DNA of 64,000 nucleotides from Xanthocytophaga flava (GTDB taxonomy: Bacteria > Bacteroidota > Bacteroidia > Cytophagales > 172606-1), in the NCBI GenBank assembly GCA_030068525.1, contig JASJOS010000003.1:124001-188000 (forward strand), read 5' to 3'. Within the stretch, counting starts at the first letter, position 1. Each line of letters starts with the position of its first letter. A program made the translations under genes and the position numbers. Positions 1-8,481 of the stretch are shown here, piece by piece. Under the pieces are notes generated by a model. It saw only the letters and a program-made list of their open reading frames with translations, searched no databases and was not told where the DNA came from.

Positions 1-975
1 CTGTAATGCAATAGCTCCGAGAGACAGACCTGCTGCAGATCCTGCCAACAATATTTTGTCGCCTTTGGTAAGCTGCTGACTCTTATATAATGCTTCCAGG
101 CCCAATGGAATAGAAGCCGAAATACAATTACCATAGTGGGGTAACGTCAAAACTATTTTTTGGGGATCAAGGTTGTAGGTACGTATAAACAACTCATTCC
201 CTATCCGGCTGGTTTGGTGAGGAAGTACAAAATCATATTCCGTCAGTTGTGTATGAGTCTGTCGGGAAAAATCATCCATAAAACCAGCCAGTTTTTCCAG
301 TGTTAACTTAATCATGTGTTTTCCCTGCATCTGAAAATAGAATTCTTCAGGTACTGCATCAATTCCCTGCTTTACTAACCCACCCGCATAGATTTTAGCA
401 TACTCAACTCCCTGTGTATAATTTTTGAAGCTTGTTCCAATAGGTTGATATCCCTCAGTAGCAGAAGCTTCCAGAATTACAGCTATAGCTGCATCACCAA
501 ACAAAGAGTAGGTTTTAGGATCATTGGGATCAAGATTACGAGATGCAATTTCTGCATTAACAATTGCCACTCGCTTTAATCCTCTGTATTGCAGATAGAG
601 ATGGGCAATATCCAATGCATGCAGAAAACTTAGACAGGTAGAATCTATATCAAAGCAAGGGGTATCGGCATCTTCTGTATCAATTTGTTTTTTGATGAGT
701 GCAGCATTGAAGGGAATTGGATGGTCATACGATGCACCTGCAGCAATCAACAAATCCAGGTCTGACAATTGCAACGAAGCTTTTGCTAAGGCTCTTTTTA
801 GTGCTTCTGCACCCATCGAACTTACAGATTCGGAAGCATATGCCCAGTTTCGAGTTAATACTCCACTATTTTTTTCAATCCAGCCAGCTGGTAACTGCAA
901 ATGCTTTTCCAGATCTGTAGAATTTACCACAGATCCAGGCATGTATTTTTCTATTGCCTGTATGTTAATATTCAT
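1..975 (-). CDS. 3-oxoacyl-ACP synthase III (FabH/OleA-like), 3' end outside window
   Basis: Read by hand on the minus strand from an ATG at 975; 325 codons stay open to the window edge, so the C-terminus is missing or nearly complete (family about 330-350 residues). A thiolase-fold condensing enzyme of the FabH/OleA group. The nucleophile lies in DSTCLSF (Cys114), the His in LPHQTS (about 253) and the Asn in YGNCISAS (about 283), so the Cys-His-Asn triad is complete. It is the last gene of a four-gene run with an adenylating enzyme, an MBL hydrolase and an NAD-dependent reductase, which argues for a specialised acyl condensation rather than housekeeping fatty acid initiation. Substrate unknown. 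The short open frames on the opposite strand (692-1102) are shadows. Confidence 0.85.
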   Translation of the reverse strand, partial: MNINIQAIEKYMPGSVVNSTDLEKHLQLPAGWIEKNSGVLTRNWAYASESVSSMGAEALKRALAKASLQLSDLDLLIAAGASYDHPIPFNAALIKKQIDTEDADTPCFDIDSTCLSFLHALDIAHLYLQYRGLKRVAIVNAEIASRNLDPNDPKTYSLFGDAAIAVILEASATEGYQPIGTSFKNYTQGVEYAKIYAGGLVKQGIDAVPEEFYFQMQGKHMIKLTLEKLAGFMDDFSRQTHTQLTEYDFVLPHQTSRIGNELFIRTYNLDPQKIVLTLPHYGNCISASIPLGLEALYKSQQLTKGDKILLAGSAAGLSLGAIALQ

Positions 976-1017
976 CCTATTGTCTATCCGGATATTCCTT
1001 CTGTTGTATTCGCTTTA

Positions 1018-2307
1018 CTATAAGATTGCCCTGGTAACCTTTCGAAGCTTACTTCCGGGGCTAGTAGTTATTCCTTTTTGTAACTCAATTGTTATAGAGT
1101 AAACATGGTTAGTCTGTAATAAATCCTCTATCCCCGCTTGTATTTTTTGTCCAACAGTATCAAAATCGTCTGGGTTACAGTCTAATTCTATACGTATATG
1201 AGACTCGCCAGTCTGAACGATCCGATATGACCGGAAGTCATTTGTCCTGCGTGCAATCATTCGACAGATTATATCCGGATAGAGTTTAACTTTACCTTCT
1301 GATGTAGTAAAAACAAGGACATCATCAGCCCGTCCTTCGATTCGCTCCAGACCTATGAAAACAGATCCACAGGGACAGGGAGACTCTCTTTCAATCAAGA
1401 TGTCGTCCAGTTCATAGCGTATTATGGGTTGTGTGCTACGTGTAAAGTCTGTAATAACAGGGTGAAATCTACGACCTTCGATTGTTTTCTTCTCTATCAA
1501 TAGGAAATCCTCATTCAGATGAATAGTTCCATACCCACAGCTTACTCCCAGAAAACCTTCTGTACACTGATACACTTGTGTGACAGAAACATTAAAAACA
1601 GATGAAATAAAGTGATTGTCTTCATCCTGTAGTACCTCTGCAAAAGAAATAATCTGCTTTGGTGAAATATGTAGTAACCCTCTTTGTTGCCGATCTGCAA
1701 TATCGGATAAAACAGAGGGTTGCGCTGACAAAATGTCCGGTTGATAGGCATTCAAATCTGCAAGTAGCTCATCGATAGGTTTGAAAATATCAAAATAGGC
1801 AAACTCAAAAAGAGATGACCGGATAGAACTGTATAGATTACTGTTTGCCCGAAGGAAGAAGGCAATCTTTTGTCTTTTGAAAAAAACAGGTTTGATTACA
1901 CGATTCATCACAAGTCCTACCCATTGGGCTCGTTCCTTCTCAGATACAACAAATAAACCACGTTTCCCACTGGTTCCTGTCGACAATCCTACAGTCAGCT
2001 TACCATATTCAGGAGAGAAATTTCGACTTTCTTCGGCTTGTAAAGCTATTTCCATAGCTTGTTGTTTCTTGATTCCCTGCGTATTGATCTGATCAAACAT
2101 CTCCATGAAAATCTGCTTGTTGATAATAGGAAAATCATCAAGCACTTTTCCTTCTTTTACAAATGTCACATAGTAAGGCGATTGAGTTAATACCTTGGCA
2201 AAAAAAGACTGAAGCTTACGTTGCTGGTATTGTGTTAGCTCTTTTCTGGTTTTGGACTTTCTTTTGAATCGAAAGTAAAGCCAGTAATACACTATTTTTA
2301 GTTTCAT
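1018..2307 (-). CDS. Adenylate-forming enzyme, F390 synthetase / phenylacetate-CoA ligase-like
   Basis: A 429-residue member of the ANL adenylating superfamily, close to the short F390 synthetase-related and PaaK-like branch. The ATP phosphate-binding loop is STGTSGK at residues 109-115, and a later Tyr-Glu-Leu-Asp-Asp block (IRYELDDIL) matches the adenylate-binding region. A cysteine pair (PCPCGS, about residue 310) resembles the zinc-binding Cys found in PaaK-type ligases. No signal peptide; cytoplasmic. It lies 42 bases upstream of the ketosynthase gene and 20 bases downstream of the MBL gene, so co-transcription is likely. By analogy with OleC it may activate a 3-hydroxyacyl substrate; this is inference, since it is shorter and from a different ANL branch. 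Confidence 0.8.
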   Translation of the reverse strand: MKLKIVYYWLYFRFKRKSKTRKELTQYQQRKLQSFFAKVLTQSPYYVTFVKEGKVLDDFPIINKQIFMEMFDQINTQGIKKQQAMEIALQAEESRNFSPEYGKLTVGLSTGTSGKRGLFVVSEKERAQWVGLVMNRVIKPVFFKRQKIAFFLRANSNLYSSIRSSLFEFAYFDIFKPIDELLADLNAYQPDILSAQPSVLSDIADRQQRGLLHISPKQIISFAEVLQDEDNHFISSVFNVSVTQVYQCTEGFLGVSCGYGTIHLNEDFLLIEKKTIEGRRFHPVITDFTRSTQPIIRYELDDILIERESPCPCGSVFIGLERIEGRADDVLVFTTSEGKVKLYPDIICRMIARRTNDFRSYRIVQTGESHIRIELDCNPDDFDTVGQKIQAGIEDLLQTNHVYSITIELQKGITTSPGSKLRKVTRAIL

Positions 2308-2327
2308 GAATTTACACCTATAGCTAC

Positions 2328-3188
2328 TTAGTTAATCTTAGCAGATCTGCCAGTAATAAAATTCATTGTTTGTGGACAATGCGTGAACAACAACTGTTCT
2401 TTTGGATGGTTCTTATGATACTTGTATAACTTCTCAGAGCTATCTACATAATCTCTCCAACTATCAAAAAACAACTTTACTCTCTGTCTGGGTAAAATCC
2501 TTTGCTGAAAAGTATCCAAACTCCAGTAGGCATCACTAGCAAATACAGTAATCCCATCTGTATGTTCTACCCGTATACCCAGCATGCCCCGAGCATGGCC
2601 AGGCAATTCTATCAGTTTCAGCGTACCATCATTAAAAAGATTATACATCACCAGACCTGATGGGTGATCAATCTCTTGTTGGGCAAGTTCTTCTAGGGCT
2701 TTAGACCTGCTCACAAAGTCATCAGGCAGCAAATCGGGTAATATGCCTTTTTTGACGGCAGACCATCCTTTCTTTGCTATCGCTTCTTCCATGCTTTTTT
2801 GGCTACAAATAAATTGTGAAAAGGGAAAGTCTTTTATGCCTCCTATATGATCTGCATGAAAGTGTGAAAGGATAATGGTATCAATATCTTTTGCCGAAAG
2901 GCCTATCTCTTTAAGTTGCTCGATGGCGGTTTCTTCTTTATGCACAACCACTGGGGTTACCCAGGCATATAAGGTATAGGGCATTCTTCGGGTTGCCGAA
3001 TGGAAACGATCCGTGTATCCTGTGTCGAACAGGATGTTACCATGTACAGGATGCTGAATCAATAACCAGGTAGCATAAAAACGCACCTTCCCTCTTCTTG
3101 CTTTTGGATTCACTACATGCCTGTCTGACAAACAATAACCCGACTGAAAAATCCGAAGCTTTACACCGTTTTCTGACTCTTGTACCAT
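2328..3188 (-). CDS. MBL-fold metallo-hydrolase (lactonase-like)
   Basis: A 286-residue metallo-beta-lactamase-fold protein with the dinuclear metal motif HFHADH at 109-114, further His/Asp ligands in ELPGHARGM and FASDAYWS, and a C-terminal THCP. It resembles N-acyl homoserine lactonases and related esterases. No signal peptide is seen, so it should act in the cytoplasm. Its ATG lies inside the 3' end of the preceding reductase gene (28-base overlap) and no closer start is available, implying translational coupling. In the ole pathway the hydrolase (OleB) is an alpha/beta hydrolase; here an MBL protein takes that position, so a lactone or thioester substrate is a reasonable guess. Confidence 0.85.
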   Translation of the reverse strand: MVQESENGVKLRIFQSGYCLSDRHVVNPKARRGKVRFYATWLLIQHPVHGNILFDTGYTDRFHSATRRMPYTLYAWVTPVVVHKEETAIEQLKEIGLSAKDIDTIILSHFHADHIGGIKDFPFSQFICSQKSMEEAIAKKGWSAVKKGILPDLLPDDFVSRSKALEELAQQEIDHPSGLVMYNLFNDGTLKLIELPGHARGMLGIRVEHTDGITVFASDAYWSLDTFQQRILPRQRVKLFFDSWRDYVDSSEKLYKYHKNHPKEQLLFTHCPQTMNFITGRSAKIN

Positions 3189-4174
3189 TCGATAAACTCA
3201 TTTATTCCTTCCTGCGTGCTTTGTACAGGCTTATATCCTAAATTTTTTTTAGCCAATGAAATATCCATAGTCATAGACCTTGCCAGACTTCCAATGCCAT
3301 GCTGTGTAATAGGAGGTTCCTCATTGGGTCGAAACCATTTGTATCGTTGTTCTGTAATCCAGGCAGCTGTCATCACTATCCAATACGGAAGTTTGCGCGT
3401 AACAGGTTTTAACCCCAGTTGTTGAAGCAGGTTGTTTAATACTTCCCATAATACTACAGGTTCGTCATTGCTAACATTGTATGCTTGTCCCATTACCTGT
3501 TTTTGGGCATTTAATGAACAAACTATAGCTTCAATTACATTGCGTACACAGGTAATATCTCCTTTGTTGGTACCAGAACCAATGATAACCAGTTTGTTCT
3601 CCTGATAGGCTTTCAGGACCCGAGGGAAGATAACCGTATCTTCTGCCCCAATAATGGCTCTGGGGCGTAAGGCAACTGTCTCCAGTATATCACTATTGGC
3701 AGCCAGCACTAATCGTTCAGCTTTTAGTTTGGTAGCTGCGTACTCATTCACCATTCGGGAAGGCAAAGGCTCCTGTTCAGAAATCAGGAATCGATCTGTA
3801 TAATTGAAGTAAATACTGGGTGTAGAAATAAAAACAAACCGACTCACTTTTTCTGCAATAGCAGCCTGTAGTAGATTTTGTGTTGCGGTTACATTGGCTT
3901 TCTCAAAGTCCTCTCTTTTACCCCAGGGCGAAGATAAGGCAGCACAATGAACTACGGCATCCGCACCAGCCAGAATCTGTTGGCAGAAAGCGGCATCTGC
4001 CAGATCTCCTGGAATAAATATACATCCTGCCTGTTCGAGAGCAAGTTTCTTATCCGACTTACGGGATGTAGCAAGGATAGTGGCTCCGATAAAAACAGTT
4101 GGCAAAAACTTGGCTACCCGGCTTCCCAGAAATCCGGATGTTCCAGTAACAACGATCTTTTTGTATTGCCTCAC
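3161..4174 (-). CDS. NAD(P)-dependent epimerase/3-beta-HSD family reductase (OleD-like)
   Basis: A 337-residue extended short-chain dehydrogenase. The Rossmann glycine motif TGTSGFLG is at residues 10-17 and the catalytic Tyr145-x3-Lys149 is in NEYAATK, with a Ser/Thr pair just before (FISTPS, 116-121). It resembles 3-beta-hydroxysteroid dehydrogenases and OleD, which reduces the 2-alkyl-3-ketoacid made by OleA. It is the first gene of the four-gene run and overlaps the MBL gene by 28 bases. A 15-bp hairpin (4238-4281) separates it from the fructose bisphosphatase gene upstream. Family assignment is firm; the substrate is inferred from neighbours only. Confidence 0.85.
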   Translation of the reverse strand: MRQYKKIVVTGTSGFLGSRVAKFLPTVFIGATILATSRKSDKKLALEQAGCIFIPGDLADAAFCQQILAGADAVVHCAALSSPWGKREDFEKANVTATQNLLQAAIAEKVSRFVFISTPSIYFNYTDRFLISEQEPLPSRMVNEYAATKLKAERLVLAANSDILETVALRPRAIIGAEDTVIFPRVLKAYQENKLVIIGSGTNKGDITCVRNVIEAIVCSLNAQKQVMGQAYNVSNDEPVVLWEVLNNLLQQLGLKPVTRKLPYWIVMTAAWITEQRYKWFRPNEEPPITQHGIGSLARSMTMDISLAKKNLGYKPVQSTQEGINEFIEWYKSQKTV

Positions 4175-4237
4175 AAAAACAGACTATTGGTAAAAAGCTG
4201 TAAATGTAAGGGTTGAAGAATCTATTTACCTAAATTT

Positions 4238-4281
4238 GAAGAATAAAATATCCATCTGTGAGAATAGATATTTTATTCTTC
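4238..4281 (-). terminator. Hairpin after fbp, probable terminator
   Basis: A perfect 15-bp inverted repeat (GAAGAATAAAATATC at 4238 and its complement at 4267-4281) with a 14-base loop lies between the stop of fbp and the start of the reductase gene. The stem is AT-rich and no clear U-tract follows on the minus strand, so it may end fbp transcription or only stabilise its mRNA. Confidence 0.55.
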
Positions 4282-4288
4282 TGTTATC

Positions 4289-5314
4289 CTATTGATGCCG
4301 GAACTGATTCTCCATCAGATATTGCCGCTCCATTTCTTTTACCATTGCATCCGAACCAATAAATAAAGGACTTCGCTGATGTAAGCTGGTGGGTATAACA
4401 TCCAGAATTGCCTGACTGCCATTAATAGCTCTACCTCCTGCCTGCTCTGCCAGAAAAGCTAACGGATAACATTCATATAAGAGCCGCAGTTTTCCTTCCG
4501 GTTGGGTTGGAAGAGCAGGATACAAATAGATGCCTCCTTTTAGTAAGTTTCTGTGGAAGTCTGCAACCAATGATCCGATATAACGGCCACTATATCCCTG
4601 GCGTTTGCATTGGTCCAGGTACAACCGAACACACTCAGCATACTGATACCAATACCCTTCATTGCAGGAAAATATACTGCCTTGCTTCGGAATCTTTAGA
4701 TCTGGATGAGATAAGAAAAATTCTCCCAGTGAATTTTCATAGGTAAAGCCAACTACACCATGTCCTGTCGTGTACACCATCATAGTAGATGATCCATAGA
4801 GAATATAACCTGCAGCGACTTGTTTACGTCCACCCTGCAAAAAGTCTTCTATTATGGGAGCTTCACCAATAGGAGACGCACGTCTGTAAATAGAGAATAT
4901 AGTTCCAATCGAAACGTTGACATCAATATTGGAAGAACCATCAAGTGGGTCTATGGCTACTACATATTTTCCCTGTTCGTTGCCTGTCAGGATAACCTCA
5001 TCGGTTTCTTCTGAAATAATGGCACAGGCTTCCCCACCGTTTTTCAATGCCCGAATAAACCGGATATTGGCCACTACATCCAGTTTCTGCTGCTGTTCAC
5101 CCTGAACATTCTGGTTTCCAAAAGCCCCGGTTATGTCAATCAGACCTGCTCTGTTCACTTCACGATTGATAATCTTGCCAGCCAGAGCGATATCTCTGAG
5201 TAATTGAGATAACTCACCGGAAGCAAATGGAAACTCGCTTTGTTTGCGTTTGATGTACCTGTCCAGTGTGATTCCTACCGGACTGGCAATAGCATTTTCA
5301 TTTAATACTGTCAT
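4289..5314 (-). CDS. fbp: Class I fructose-1,6-bisphosphatase
   Basis: A 341-residue cytoplasmic gluconeogenic enzyme hydrolysing fructose 1,6-bisphosphate to fructose 6-phosphate. The metal-binding core DPLDGSS is at residues 122-128, with SEE at 101-103 before it; [20 protein letters not shown] and the C-terminal substrate loop also match class I enzymes (usual length 330-350). It stands alone between two hairpins and does not belong to the ketosynthase or uronate groups, although growth on uronates needs gluconeogenesis from pyruvate and triose phosphate, for which this enzyme is required. Confidence 0.95.
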   Translation of the reverse strand: MTVLNENAIASPVGITLDRYIKRKQSEFPFASGELSQLLRDIALAGKIINREVNRAGLIDITGAFGNQNVQGEQQQKLDVVANIRFIRALKNGGEACAIISEETDEVILTGNEQGKYVVAIDPLDGSSNIDVNVSIGTIFSIYRRASPIGEAPIIEDFLQGGRKQVAAGYILYGSSTMMVYTTGHGVVGFTYENSLGEFFLSHPDLKIPKQGSIFSCNEGYWYQYAECVRLYLDQCKRQGYSGRYIGSLVADFHRNLLKGGIYLYPALPTQPEGKLRLLYECYPLAFLAEQAGGRAINGSQAILDVIPTSLHQRSPLFIGSDAMVKEMERQYLMENQFRHQ

Positions 5315-5500
5315 AGCATTAGAGGATTAAGAGTAGAATTACCAGATATAGTTAAACAGTAGGGTATCCGTTACGAAAAGCAAATACAAACCAGGGTCTT
5401 ACCGATTTTGCAAGACAAGGCAATGAATGTATAGGGATAGGGTATCTAAGAAAAAATGCGGCTAATGCGATGTGCTGAAGTTGCTTCTACACTTAAGGTT

Positions 5501-5534
5501 GTCAGTATAAGATGAATACGCGTCTTATACTGAC
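5501..5534 (-). terminator. Hairpin downstream of the NTF2-like gene
   Basis: A perfect 12-bp inverted repeat (GTCAGTATAAGA at 5501 and its complement at 5523-5534) lies 14 bases past the stop of the 5549-5965 gene, the last gene of the minus-strand uronate run. On the minus strand a T-run precedes rather than follows the stem, so it is not a textbook intrinsic terminator, but its position fits transcript ending or 3' protection. Confidence 0.5.
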
Positions 5535-5548
5535 AGAAAAAATATAAC

Positions 5549-5965
5549 TTAATTTTGTGGTGGTGGTAACTTGGTTGAAGTCCAGTTTACGAGTTGCCAC
5601 TTTCCTTTGCGTTTCAGGTATACTACTGTATACATCAAGGTATTGGCATTTATTTTAACGCGGCCTGTCCCGATGGCTGTTGTACCAAAAGGCTGTACAT
5701 TCAATTCTTCCAGCGTTACTTTCTGGTATTCCCACTGTCCGGACAATACATGTTTAATGTAATCTGTCTTATTCTCGCGTAGTCCACTTGAATGAGTGTA
5801 GATAGCATCATCTGCATATATTTCGTTTAGTACAGCTTCTTTTTTATTAGTTTGAGCATCAAATCGTCTATTTTCCAGAGATGTAATTTCATCTTCTATT
5901 TTAGTCTGTGCCATCAGCAGTCCCACAGAAAAACATAGCAGAAAGGTCAGCAAAAAATGTTTCAT
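5549..5965 (-). CDS. Secreted DUF4440 / NTF2-like protein
   Basis: A 138-residue protein with an N-terminal signal peptide (about residues 1-20, ending LLMAQ) followed by a single cone-shaped NTF2/SnoaL-like domain of the DUF4440 type: long N-terminal helix with DEITSLENRRFDA, then the strand pattern YTHSSG and WQLVNWTST at the end. Such domains bind small molecules or act as minor enzymes; no catalytic set is evident. It is 45 bases after the mutarotase gene at the end of the uronate operon, so it may be co-transcribed, but nothing links it to sugar metabolism. Confidence 0.75.
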   Translation of the reverse strand: MKHFLLTFLLCFSVGLLMAQTKIEDEITSLENRRFDAQTNKKEAVLNEIYADDAIYTHSSGLRENKTDYIKHVLSGQWEYQKVTLEELNVQPFGTTAIGTGRVKINANTLMYTVVYLKRKGKWQLVNWTSTKLPPPQN

Positions 5966-6010
5966 ACGTAGTTTATTTTAAAGTATAGTGTACATAATAT
6001 GTCTGGAATT

Positions 6011-6325
6011 TTATTCCATATAAAAAACTTCTTCTAACGGTTTGGTTACAGGTGAGTTATCCGGATTTGTTTCCATAATATCTGCCATAAATGCCCACCA
6101 TTTTTGCACAATGGGGTTACTTCCAAGCTGTTGAGAGGAGGCATTGCCGTCTATCTCCTGTACTCCGAATAAAGTATGTGTCTCTTCGTCCAGAAAAATA
6201 GAATAGTTGCTGATTCCAGTTTCCTGAAGTAGTTTCTTTAATTCAGGCCAGATAGCATCATGTCGTTTCTTATATTCTTCCTTATAACCCGGCTTCAGAT
6301 ACATTTTAAAGGAGACACGAGACAT
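6011..6325 (-). CDS. rhaM: L-rhamnose mutarotase-like protein
   Basis: A 104-residue protein matching the RhaM/DUF718 family over its whole length: FKMYLKPGYKEEYKKRHDAIWPEL near the start carries the catalytic His of the family, followed by the LFGVQE strand and the terminal LEEVFYME. RhaM interconverts alpha and beta L-rhamnopyranose. L-rhamnose is released from rhamnogalacturonan I, which fits the pectin locus, although no rhaBAD genes lie here. It is 23 bases downstream of the hexuronate importer gene. A role on another sugar anomer cannot be excluded. Confidence 0.85.
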   Translation of the reverse strand: MSRVSFKMYLKPGYKEEYKKRHDAIWPELKKLLQETGISNYSIFLDEETHTLFGVQEIDGNASSQQLGSNPIVQKWWAFMADIMETNPDNSPVTKPLEEVFYME

Positions 6326-6348
6326 ACACCACTATAGATTAAATGAGA

Positions 6349-7668
6349 CTATATATTTACTTTTTCCATCTTAGGGGCAAAGAGGTGCATGAATCCCCAG
6401 GCTATCAGATAAGCGAGTCCACAGATTACAAAAAGGATATTGTAGCCAGTTGTAATGTTGCCTAATGCTTTATAATGATCCAATAGCTGGCCAATGATAT
6501 AGGGGAATACGAAACCACCCAATGAACCTGCCATACCACCAATACCTACCACAGAGCTAACGGCTTTCTTCGGAAACATATCTGAAGCCGTTGTAAAGAT
6601 GTTTGCACTCCATGCCTGGTGAGCAGCTGTAGCCAGACTTAATAAAGCCACTGCCTGCCAGATATTTGTTGTAAACTGAATCGCCATAATAGGAACTACG
6701 CACAAGGCAAAGAATAACATGGATGTCTTACGGGCTTTGAATACCAGCCAGCCTTTTTTAATCAGATAACCAGACAGGTATCCACCTCCTATACTTCCTA
6801 TTGAAGCAAAGGTATAGAGTGTTGCCAGAGGCAATCCGCCCTTACTGATATCAATATTAAAAGAAGCATTGAAGTAGGCTGGCAACCAGTACAGATAAAA
6901 CCACCAGATAGGGTCAGTAAGTAACTTTCCGAATACAAATGCCCAGGTCTGACGGATTCCAAACAGCTGAATCCACTTTACAGGTTGCTCATGCTCTGTT
7001 TGTCTCTCTTCTACATCTGAGTTAATATAGTCGTATTCTTCCTGGGTAAGTAGCTTGTGTTTGGAAGGTTGATAATACAAAAACCACCACAAGATAAACC
7101 ACACAAATCCAATACCACCTGTGATGATAAAAGCTGCCTTCCAGCTATATACACCCAGTATCCAGGGAACCATAATGGGTGTAATCACCGCTCCAATATT
7201 AGCACCAGAGTTAAATAATCCAGTCGCAAAGGCTCTCTCTTTTTTGGGAAACCACTCAGCTACGGTTTTGATAGCAGCTGGAAAGTTTCCACCTTCACCG
7301 AGGCCCAGCAAGGCTCTGAATACACCAAAACCAAATGTACTGGTGGCTGTAGCAGTCAATACTCCGGCTAAGCTCCACCATATGACGGATACCGCATATC
7401 CGATTTTAGTTCCAATCTTATCAATGATGCGGCCAAATACCAGCAAGCCGGTTGCATACGCAGCTGTAAACGCCATTACCAGGTAGCTATAATCTGTTTC
7501 TGACCATGTAAACTCCTTTTCAAGAGTAGGCTTTAATAAAGCAAAAACCTGTCGATCCAGATAACTGATGGTGGTTGCAAAGAATAAAAGTGCCACAATA
7601 ACCCATCGGAAATTCCCAACTTTGTTTTGCTTATTCAGGCTGCGTGGTTCGGCTTGACTGGTTTTCAT
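6349..7668 (-). CDS. exuT: MFS hexuronate transporter (ExuT-like)
   Basis: A 439-residue integral membrane protein with about 12 predicted hydrophobic segments, of the anion:cation symporter branch of the MFS that includes ExuT (galacturonate, glucuronate) and GudP. The opening segment contains YLDRQVFALLKP and the TM4-5 region has RALLGLGEGGNFPAAIKTVAEWFPKKERA, the family signature. It should carry free uronates across the inner membrane for UxaC/UxaB. It starts 3 bases after the eda stop and is followed closely by rhaM, so all three are probably one transcript. The exact uronate cannot be told from sequence. Confidence 0.88.
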   Translation of the reverse strand: MKTSQAEPRSLNKQNKVGNFRWVIVALLFFATTISYLDRQVFALLKPTLEKEFTWSETDYSYLVMAFTAAYATGLLVFGRIIDKIGTKIGYAVSVIWWSLAGVLTATATSTFGFGVFRALLGLGEGGNFPAAIKTVAEWFPKKERAFATGLFNSGANIGAVITPIMVPWILGVYSWKAAFIITGGIGFVWFILWWFLYYQPSKHKLLTQEEYDYINSDVEERQTEHEQPVKWIQLFGIRQTWAFVFGKLLTDPIWWFYLYWLPAYFNASFNIDISKGGLPLATLYTFASIGSIGGGYLSGYLIKKGWLVFKARKTSMLFFALCVVPIMAIQFTTNIWQAVALLSLATAAHQAWSANIFTTASDMFPKKAVSSVVGIGGMAGSLGGFVFPYIIGQLLDHYKALGNITTGYNILFVICGLAYLIAWGFMHLFAPKMEKVNI

Positions 7669-7671
7669 GGT

Positions 7672-8370
7672 TTATTTCCTGGATAAAGATTGAACAAAAC
7701 TCATAATTTCTGCAATACGTTTACTCAGATCATCACTAGACGAACTATCCGTTGTTGTAAATAACTGAGACCCCAAGCCTGCACAAAGAATACCTGAACT
7801 AAACCATTCCTGTAAATTCTTCTCATTGGGTTCCACCCCTCCTGTTACCATCAGATTGGCATCAGGCATTGGTCCTTTGACTGCTTTTATAAAGCCTGGA
7901 CCCAGCACATTTCCCGGAAATATTTTTACTACTGCGGCACCCAATTCACGTGCATGAAAGATTTCGTTTAAGGTAGCCGCAGCCGGAAGCCAGGGAATAG
8001 AGTGCTTATGGCATACGTCCGCTACTGCTGCTGTCGTAACAGGCTGCACCACAAAGTCGGCTCCACCCTGAATAAAATATTCGGCATCTTCTGGTTTATA
8101 AATCGTTCCAATCCCCAGTAACATACCCGGACATTGCTCTGCCACAAACTTTTTAAGTTCCGGAAACACTTCTCTTGCTTTTTCACCTCTGTTGGTATAT
8201 TCAAATGCCCTCATCCCACCCTCATAACAGGATTTCAGGATGTTTTGTGTATAGGCTAAATCTCCATGATAAAAAACGGGAACAAGGGGGTACTGTCGGA
8301 GTACTGCAATAATATCTGTTATAGACTGGGTTAACATCAGCTGTAAGAGTTTAATATTTTTCAAAGCCAT
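7672..8370 (-). CDS. eda: KDPG / 4-hydroxy-2-oxoglutarate aldolase
   Basis: A 232-residue class I aldolase splitting 2-keto-3-deoxy-6-phosphogluconate into pyruvate and glyceraldehyde 3-phosphate, the last step of uronate breakdown. Glu57 in AFEYTNRG and the Schiff-base Lys149 in VVKIFPGNVLG are present, as is the GIGT loop. The ATG at 8337 (residue 12, MLTQSITD) gives an N-terminus closer to the family and may be the true start. It lies between kdgK, which makes its substrate, and the importer gene. Very probably co-regulated with the whole locus. Confidence 0.92.
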   Translation of the reverse strand: MALKNIKLLQLMLTQSITDIIAVLRQYPLVPVFYHGDLAYTQNILKSCYEGGMRAFEYTNRGEKAREVFPELKKFVAEQCPGMLLGIGTIYKPEDAEYFIQGGADFVVQPVTTAAVADVCHKHSIPWLPAAATLNEIFHARELGAAVVKIFPGNVLGPGFIKAVKGPMPDANLMVTGGVEPNEKNLQEWFSSGILCAGLGSQLFTTTDSSSSDDLSKRIAEIMSFVQSLSRK

Positions 8371-8481
8371 TCTTCTACTCGAAACAAACTGAAGAAGTGC
8401 TAATGGATTTGTTTTGTATAGGTTTCTTTCTTTATTAGCTCAACAAGAGTCTCTTTTACCGGATAAATGGCATATCATTGC

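Noticed and set aside
692-1102. Open frame of 136 codons on the plus strand
   Set aside because: It lies antisense to the ketosynthase gene and partly to the next gene, with no family features; the minus-strand frame has the full catalytic triad.
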